Source of the DNA: Mycobacterium yunnanensis
Lineage (GTDB): Bacteria > Actinomycetota > Actinomycetes > Mycobacteriales > Mycobacteriaceae
Assembly: GCF_025823185.1 (NCBI RefSeq)
Contig: NZ_JACKVK010000003.1
Coordinates: 186,001 to 250,000, forward strand
Direction of reading: 5' to 3'
Length of the DNA: 64,000 nt
Below, piece after piece: positions 59,903 to 64,000 of the stretch. The position numbers were made by a program, and so were the translations under genes. Below the pieces are notes generated by a model. It did not search any database. It had not been told where the DNA came from and was given only the letters and a program-made list of their open reading frames with translations. Every line of letters begins with the position of its first letter. Within the stretch, counting starts at the first letter, position 1.

Positions 59903-61027
59903 GTGGACGACCTCGATGACCTGGACGCGGCCGGCCTGCTCGACGGCCTGGAAGGGACCGCGCGTATCGAACGCGCCGAGCTCGTCGAGTGGTTGACGGC
60001 GCGGGGCTACACCGCCGACCAGATTCGGGAGTCCTTCGCCCCGATGCTGCTGGCCACGCGTGCCGCCATCGGGGACGACGGGACGTTGGTGTCGGCCAGG
60101 CAGATCAGTGAGGCCAGCGGTCTGGATCTCCAACTGCTGGAACGGTTGATGCGCGCGGTGGGCTTGCCACGGGTGGACGATCCGGACGCCGCGGTGCTGC
60201 CGAAGTCCGACGGCAACGCGTTCGCAAGCGCGCGCCACTTCCTCGAGCTCGGGATCAGCGAGGACCAAGTGGTGTTGGTCCTGCAGGTGCTCGCCGAGGG
60301 CTTGACCCGTGCGGCGGAGGTGATGCGGTATGCCGCGCTGGCGGCCGTCCTCAAGCCGGGTGCCACGGAGTTGGAGACCGCCAAGGCCTCCGAGGTGTTG
60401 GTGCAGCAGGTGGCGCCCCTGCTCGGTCCGATGATGGAGGACACGCTGCGGCTGCAGCTGCTTCACGTCATGGAGAACGAGGCCGTGACGAATACCGAAC
60501 GGGCGGAAGGTGTTCCGCTTCCCGGCGCTCGGCTGGTCACCATCGCCTTCGCCGACCTGGTCGGGTTCACCAGGTTGGGGGAAGCCGTACCGCCCGAGGA
60601 ACTCGAGGCGTTGGCCCACCGGCTCGTCGACCTGGCGCGCGAGGTTGCGCAGCCGCCGGTCCGCTACGTCAAGAGCATCGGCGACGAGGTGATGCTCGTC
60701 AGCAGTGATCCGGTTGCGATGATCCGCGCCGCCCTCGATCTGCTGGAGGCCACCGAAGCCGACGAGGACTTCCCCCGGTTGCGGGTGGGGTTGGCCACCG
60801 GAATGGCGGTCAGCCGGGCGGGCGACTGGTACGGCAACTCGGTCAACCTCGCCAGCCGGGTGACGGGTGCCGCCCGGCCCAGCGCCGTCCTGGTGTCGGA
60901 GTCCACCCGGGAGGCCGTCGGCGACGTCGAGGAGTTCTCCTGGTCATTCGCCGGCGCGCGCCACCTCAAGAACATCAAGGACGAGGTCAAGCTGTTCCGG
61001 GTCCGCCGGGCTACCGCGAGGGAGTGA
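59903..61027 (+). CDS. pH-regulated class III adenylate cyclase (Rv1264 homologue)
   Basis: 374 residues. The N-terminal half (1-205) matches the autoinhibitory domain of Rv1264 ([60 protein letters not shown]). Catalytic residues are complete: Asp218 (FADLVGF), Lys257 ([10 protein letters not shown]), Asp261, Asp308 (RAGDWYG), Asn315 and Arg319 (VNLASRV). In Rv1264 low pH relieves autoinhibition and activates cAMP synthesis; similar control is likely. Overlaps the convergent P-ATPase gene by 17 bp. Confidence 0.95.
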   Translation: MDDLDDLDAAGLLDGLEGTARIERAELVEWLTARGYTADQIRESFAPMLLATRAAIGDDGTLVSARQISEASGLDLQLLERLMRAVGLPRVDDPDAAVLPKSDGNAFASARHFLELGISEDQVVLVLQVLAEGLTRAAEVMRYAALAAVLKPGATELETAKASEVLVQQVAPLLGPMMEDTLRLQLLHVMENEAVTNTERAEGVPLPGARLVTIAFADLVGFTRLGEAVPPEELEALAHRLVDLAREVAQPPVRYVKSIGDEVMLVSSDPVAMIRAALDLLEATEADEDFPRLRVGLATGMAVSRAGDWYGNSVNLASRVTGAARPSAVLVSESTREAVGDVEEFSWSFAGARHLKNIKDEVKLFRVRRATARE

Positions 61028-63179
61028 ACCGCCGCAGCCGCAGGCTGTTGCTCACCACGAACACCGAGCTGAATGCCATTGCGGCACCAGCGATCATCGG
61101 GTCGAGCAAGCCGAGTGCGGCAAGCGGGATCGCCGCGACGTTGTAGGCGAACGCCCAGAACAGGTTTCCCCGGATGGTGCGCAGGGTCGCCCGGGAGAGG
61201 CGAATGGCGTCGGCGGCTGCGCGCAGGTCGCCGGTGACCAGCGTCAGGTCTGCGGCCTCGATGGCGACGTCGGTGCCGGTGCCCATCGCAAGTCCGAGGT
61301 CGGCCTGCGCCAGTGCCGCCGCGTCGTTGACGCCGTCGCCGACCATCGCGACCACCTTGCCGTCGGACTGCAACCGCTTGACGTGGTCCACCTTGTCGGC
61401 GGGCAGTACGCCGGCGATCACCGCGTCGACGTCCGGGTCGATCCCGACCTCGCGTGCGACCGCGCGGGCTGCGCGCTCGTTGTCTCCGGTCAGCAGGACG
61501 GGGGTGAGCCCCAGCCGGCGCAGGTCGCCGATCGCCTCCGCAGCCGTGTCCTTGACGGTGTCGGCGACGACGACGACGGCGCGGATCTCGTCGTCCACGG
61601 CGATCCAGACCGGCGTTCGGCCACCGGATTCGGCGTCTTCGGCCGCGGCCACGAGGTTCTCGGGCGGCGCGGCGGCCCCGGCGTCGCGCAGCCAGCTCAG
61701 GCGGCCGGCGGCGACCCGCGCGCCGGCCACGACGCCGGTGACACCGTTGCCCCCGTGGTTGACGAAGCCCTCGACCGGGAGCAGGGGGCCGGCGCCTGCG
61801 GCGTGGTCGGCGATCGCCCTGGCGATGGGGTGTTCGGATCCGTTCTCGAGGGCGCCTGCGCGCCGAAGGGTTTCGTCGTCGCCGACGACGTCGACGACCG
61901 TCATCCGGCCGGTGGTGATCGTGCCGGTCTTGTCGAGGACGACGACGTCGACGCGGCGCGTCGACTCGAGTACCTGCGGCCCCTTGATCAGGATGCCGAG
62001 TTGGGCGCCGCGGCCGGTGCCCACCAGCAGTGCCGTCGGGGTCGCGAGTCCGAGCGCGCACGGGCAGGCGATGATCAAGACGGCGACGGCGGCGCTCAGT
62101 GCGGCCGTGGCGGAGTTGCCGGTGAGCAGCCAACCCGCGAAGGTGGCGGCGGCCAGGGCGATCACGACGGGGACGAACACCGCCGAGACGCGGTCGGCCA
62201 GCCGCTGCACCTCGGCCTTGCCGTTCTGGGCGTCCTCGACCATGCGGGCCATCCGAGCCAGCCGGGTGTCGGATCCGACGCGGCTCGCCCGAACCCGAAG
62301 TACACCACTGACGTTCACGGTGGCTCCGGTCACCTCGTCGCCCACGGCGACCTCGACGGGCACCGATTCGCCCGTCAGCATCGACGCGTCGACCGCCGAT
62401 GCGCCCGCCACGACCACGCCGTCGGTGGCCACCTTCTCACCGGGCCGCACCACGAAGACGTCGCCGACGGTCAGCTGGTCGACGGGTATGCGCTCCTCGC
62501 GGGAGTCGTCTCCCGCCGTGGTGCCCCGGACCACCGCGACGTCCTTGGCCCCCATGTCCAGCAGGGCCCGCAGCGCGGCTCCGGATCGGGTCTTGGCCCT
62601 GGCCTCGAAGTGGCGTCCGGCGAGGATGAGGGTGGTGACGACCGCGGCCACCTCCAGGTAGAGCTGGTGATGGGTGTCTCCGGAGAACACCTGTCCGGCC
62701 GACCACAGGTACGAGGCGAGCACGCCGATGGAGACCAGGGTGTCCATCGTCGTGGCCCCGTGCCGCAGGTTGACCAGCGCGGCTCGGTGGAACGGCCAGG
62801 CGCCCCAGCTGACCACGGGGGTGGCGAGCGCCAAGGCGGCCCATTGCCAACCGGTGAATTGCCAGGCCGAGATCATCGACACGGCCAGCACGGGCACGCT
62901 GAGGACGGCCGAGACCACGAGGCGGAGTCGGTATTCGTCGTCGTCGCGGTGGCGTGTGGACCGGCGCTCGGGGCGGTCGACCGTCGCGGAGTAGCCGGTG
63001 GCCTGGACCGCCGCCACCAGGTCGTCGGTGGTGACGCCGGCGTCGAAGTCGACGGCGGCTCGTTCGGTCGCGAAGTTGACGCTGGCCCGCACGCCGTCGA
63101 TCTTGTTGAGCCGCTTCTCGATTCGCGCCGCGCAGGAGGCGCAGGTCATCCCGTCCAGGGAGAGGGTGACGGTGCTCAT
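61011..63179 (-). CDS. Copper-translocating P-type ATPase (CopA/CtpA-like)
   Basis: 722 residues. N-terminal heavy-metal domain with GMTCASC (Cys13, Cys16), about eight membrane helices, the CPC ion motif (Cys372-Pro373-Cys374 in [12 protein letters not shown]), phosphorylated Asp416 in [11 protein letters not shown], and the hinge [21 protein letters not shown]-1-type Cu+ exporter. Its ATG overlaps the stop of the chaperone gene (ATGA). No cation-specificity proof; copper is inferred from CPC and the operator type. Confidence 0.94.
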   Translation of the reverse strand: MSTVTLSLDGMTCASCAARIEKRLNKIDGVRASVNFATERAAVDFDAGVTTDDLVAAVQATGYSATVDRPERRSTRHRDDDEYRLRLVVSAVLSVPVLAVSMISAWQFTGWQWAALALATPVVSWGAWPFHRAALVNLRHGATTMDTLVSIGVLASYLWSAGQVFSGDTHHQLYLEVAAVVTTLILAGRHFEARAKTRSGAALRALLDMGAKDVAVVRGTTAGDDSREERIPVDQLTVGDVFVVRPGEKVATDGVVVAGASAVDASMLTGESVPVEVAVGDEVTGATVNVSGVLRVRASRVGSDTRLARMARMVEDAQNGKAEVQRLADRVSAVFVPVVIALAAATFAGWLLTGNSATAALSAAVAVLIIACPCALGLATPTALLVGTGRGAQLGILIKGPQVLESTRRVDVVVLDKTGTITTGRMTVVDVVGDDETLRRAGALENGSEHPIARAIADHAAGAGPLLPVEGFVNHGGNGVTGVVAGARVAAGRLSWLRDAGAAAPPENLVAAAEDAESGGRTPVWIAVDDEIRAVVVVADTVKDTAAEAIGDLRRLGLTPVLLTGDNERAARAVAREVGIDPDVDAVIAGVLPADKVDHVKRLQSDGKVVAMVGDGVNDAAALAQADLGLAMGTGTDVAIEAADLTLVTGDLRAAADAIRLSRATLRTIRGNLFWAFAYNVAAIPLAALGLLDPMIAGAAMAFSSVFVVSNSLRLRRFTPSR

Positions 63180-63382
63180 GGCGTCACCGCGGTCGCGTCG
63201 TAGCCGGCGTCCTCGATGGCTGCGGTGACCGCGTCGACGTCGGGGGTGCCCTCGACCCTCACGGTGCCCTCGGCCAGGGCGACGTCGACCGAGGTCACCC
63301 CGGGCAGCGGGGTCACCGCCGAGGTGATCGCGGCGACGCAGTGCGCGCAGCTCATGCCGTGCACTTCGAACAGGACGCTCAT
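63176..63382 (-). CDS. Heavy-metal-associated copper chaperone (CopZ-like)
   Basis: 68 residues forming one HMA domain: [15 protein letters not shown] with metal Cys12 and Cys15, beta-alpha-beta pattern ending [11 protein letters not shown]. It delivers Cu+ to the adjacent ATPase. First gene of the operon; leaderless start at ATG 63382. Confidence 0.93.
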   Translation of the reverse strand: MSVLFEVHGMSCAHCVAAITSAVTPLPGVTSVDVALAEGTVRVEGTPDVDAVTAAIEDAGYDATAVTP

Positions 63383-63388
63383 GCCGCC

Positions 63389-63410
63389 ACTATATACCCA
63401 TAGGGGGTAT
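63389..63410. promoter_or_regulatory. CsoR-type operator and leaderless promoter of the copper operon
   Basis: Inverted repeat ATACCC (63394-63399) and GGGTAT (63405-63410) with a 5-bp spacer, the CsoR/RicR-like pattern. On the minus strand TATAGT (63394-63389) is the -10, six bases before ATG 63382, so repressor binding would overlap the promoter. No csoR gene lies in this window. Confidence 0.65.
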
Positions 63411-63424
63411 GGGTAGGCGGGCCG

Positions 63425-64000
63425 TCAGTCACCGGTGAACGTGGCCGCCAGCCGCTTCTTGTCGACCTTCTCCCCGGCCAGGGTCGGCAGCGGCTCCGCA
63501 CGAATCTCCCAGCGCGTCGGGATCGCGAAGTAGGACACCACGCCGTCGAGGTGGCGGGCCAGCTCCTGCGGTGTCGGCGGCTCGGCCCCACCGTGATGGA
63601 CCACGACGGCCACCAGTTCCTCGCCGAGATCCGGGTGGGGCACGCCGAGCGCGGCCACCTCGACGACGGCTGGATGGGTGGCGATCGCCGCCTCGACGTG
63701 CGGGCAGGCGATGTTCTCCCCGCCCCGGATGACGACGTCCTTGCTCCTGCCGTCGATGAACAGGTAGCCGTCCTCGGTGAGGTGCCCAAGGTCCCCGGAG
63801 TGCAGCCACCCGTCGGCGTCGACCGTGTCGGCGTTGACCTCGTCGTCGACGCCTGCGTAGCCGTTCATCACCGTGGGGGAGCGCGCGAGCACCTCGCCGA
63901 CGCCGTCGGCGTCCGGATCGGCGATCCGGATCTCGACGACCGGGTACGGCCTGCCCACCGACCCGGGGTGCAGCACGAGGTCGCCGGCGTTGGCGACCGT
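63425..64000 (-). CDS. C-terminal part of an acyl-CoA synthetase (AMP-binding/FadD type), partial
   Basis: About 191 C-terminal residues are visible; the frame continues past the right edge. Conserved adenylation motifs: GWLHSGDLGHLTEDGYLFIDG (A7), GRSKDVVIRGGENI (A8), and the C-terminal catalytic Lys in LAGEKVDKKRL (A10). It activates a carboxylic acid, probably a fatty acid, as acyl-AMP then acyl-CoA. The exact FadD class cannot be told from this end. Ends 43 bp from the copper operon start on the same strand. Confidence 0.88.
   Translation of the reverse strand, partial: TVANAGDLVLHPGSVGRPYPVVEIRIADPDADGVGEVLARSPTVMNGYAGVDDEVNADTVDADGWLHSGDLGHLTEDGYLFIDGRSKDVVIRGGENIACPHVEAAIATHPAVVEVAALGVPHPDLGEELVAVVVHHGGAEPPTPQELARHLDGVVSYFAIPTRWEIRAEPLPTLAGEKVDKKRLAATFTGD

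Overview
The window is about 67% GC, with genes packed edge to edge and many 1 to 8 bp start/stop overlaps. It encodes hallmark mycobacterial proteins: the LpqY-SugABC trehalose importer, the giant 2-oxoglutarate metabolism enzyme Kgd, an MmpS/MmpL pair, LpqZ, LprE, Tap-like efflux, type-5 uracil-DNA glycosylase and a pH-sensing-type adenylate cyclase. Compared from memory with M. tuberculosis H37Rv, gene order follows Rv1230c to Rv1264, so the source is a Mycobacterium/Mycolicibacterium chromosome, most likely a fast-growing environmental species. I saw no rRNA, tRNA, CRISPR array, transposase or phage genes.

Layout. 1-9.7 kb: magnesium/DUF1003 operon (minus), a CitE-like lyase, two DUF4190 membrane proteins, a general-stress-17M-like protein, then lpqY-sugA-sugB-sugC plus a SUFU-like protein in one tightly overlapping operon. 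9.7-22.4 kb: corA, lpqZ, an SDR, kgd, a membrane-associated protein, two MFS exporters and a GlcD-type flavoprotein. 22.4-31.2 kb: a TM0106-family nuclease/helicase, lprE, deaD, an acyltransferase, and a P450-TetR pair. 31.2-49.2 kb: a block with no counterpart between the Rv1256c and Rv1257c homologues in H37Rv. It holds a PAS-SpoIIE-HATPase-STAS regulator, a GAF-ANTAR protein, an AI-2E-type membrane protein, a VOC/WYL divergon, an adenylate cyclase, a small charged protein, HchA, a MarR-MmpS-MmpL-membrane protein cluster, a DUF1772/NIPSNAP pair and a secreted glycoside hydrolase. 49.2-64 kb: a D-lactate-dehydrogenase-like flavoprotein with lactate permease, Tap, UdgB, LLM and F420-type oxidoreductases, an amidohydrolase, HIT, two more conserved proteins, a DNA-deoxyinosine glycosylase, DUF899, an Rv1264-type cyclase, a copper P-ATPase with chaperone, and the end of an acyl-CoA synthetase.

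How genes work together. Trehalose recycling (lpqY-sugABC) and central carbon flux (kgd, lactate permease/dehydrogenase, CitE-like lyase) form the metabolic core. The accessory block is regulatory and stress-related; several of its regulators sit beside inverted repeats that overlap their own promoters (WYL 37478-37502, MarR 41746-41765, TetR 31137-31162, and the copper operon 63394-63410). A repeated theme is leaderless expression: at about eleven genes a TANNNT-like -10 element is followed by 6-7 bases and then directly by the start codon.
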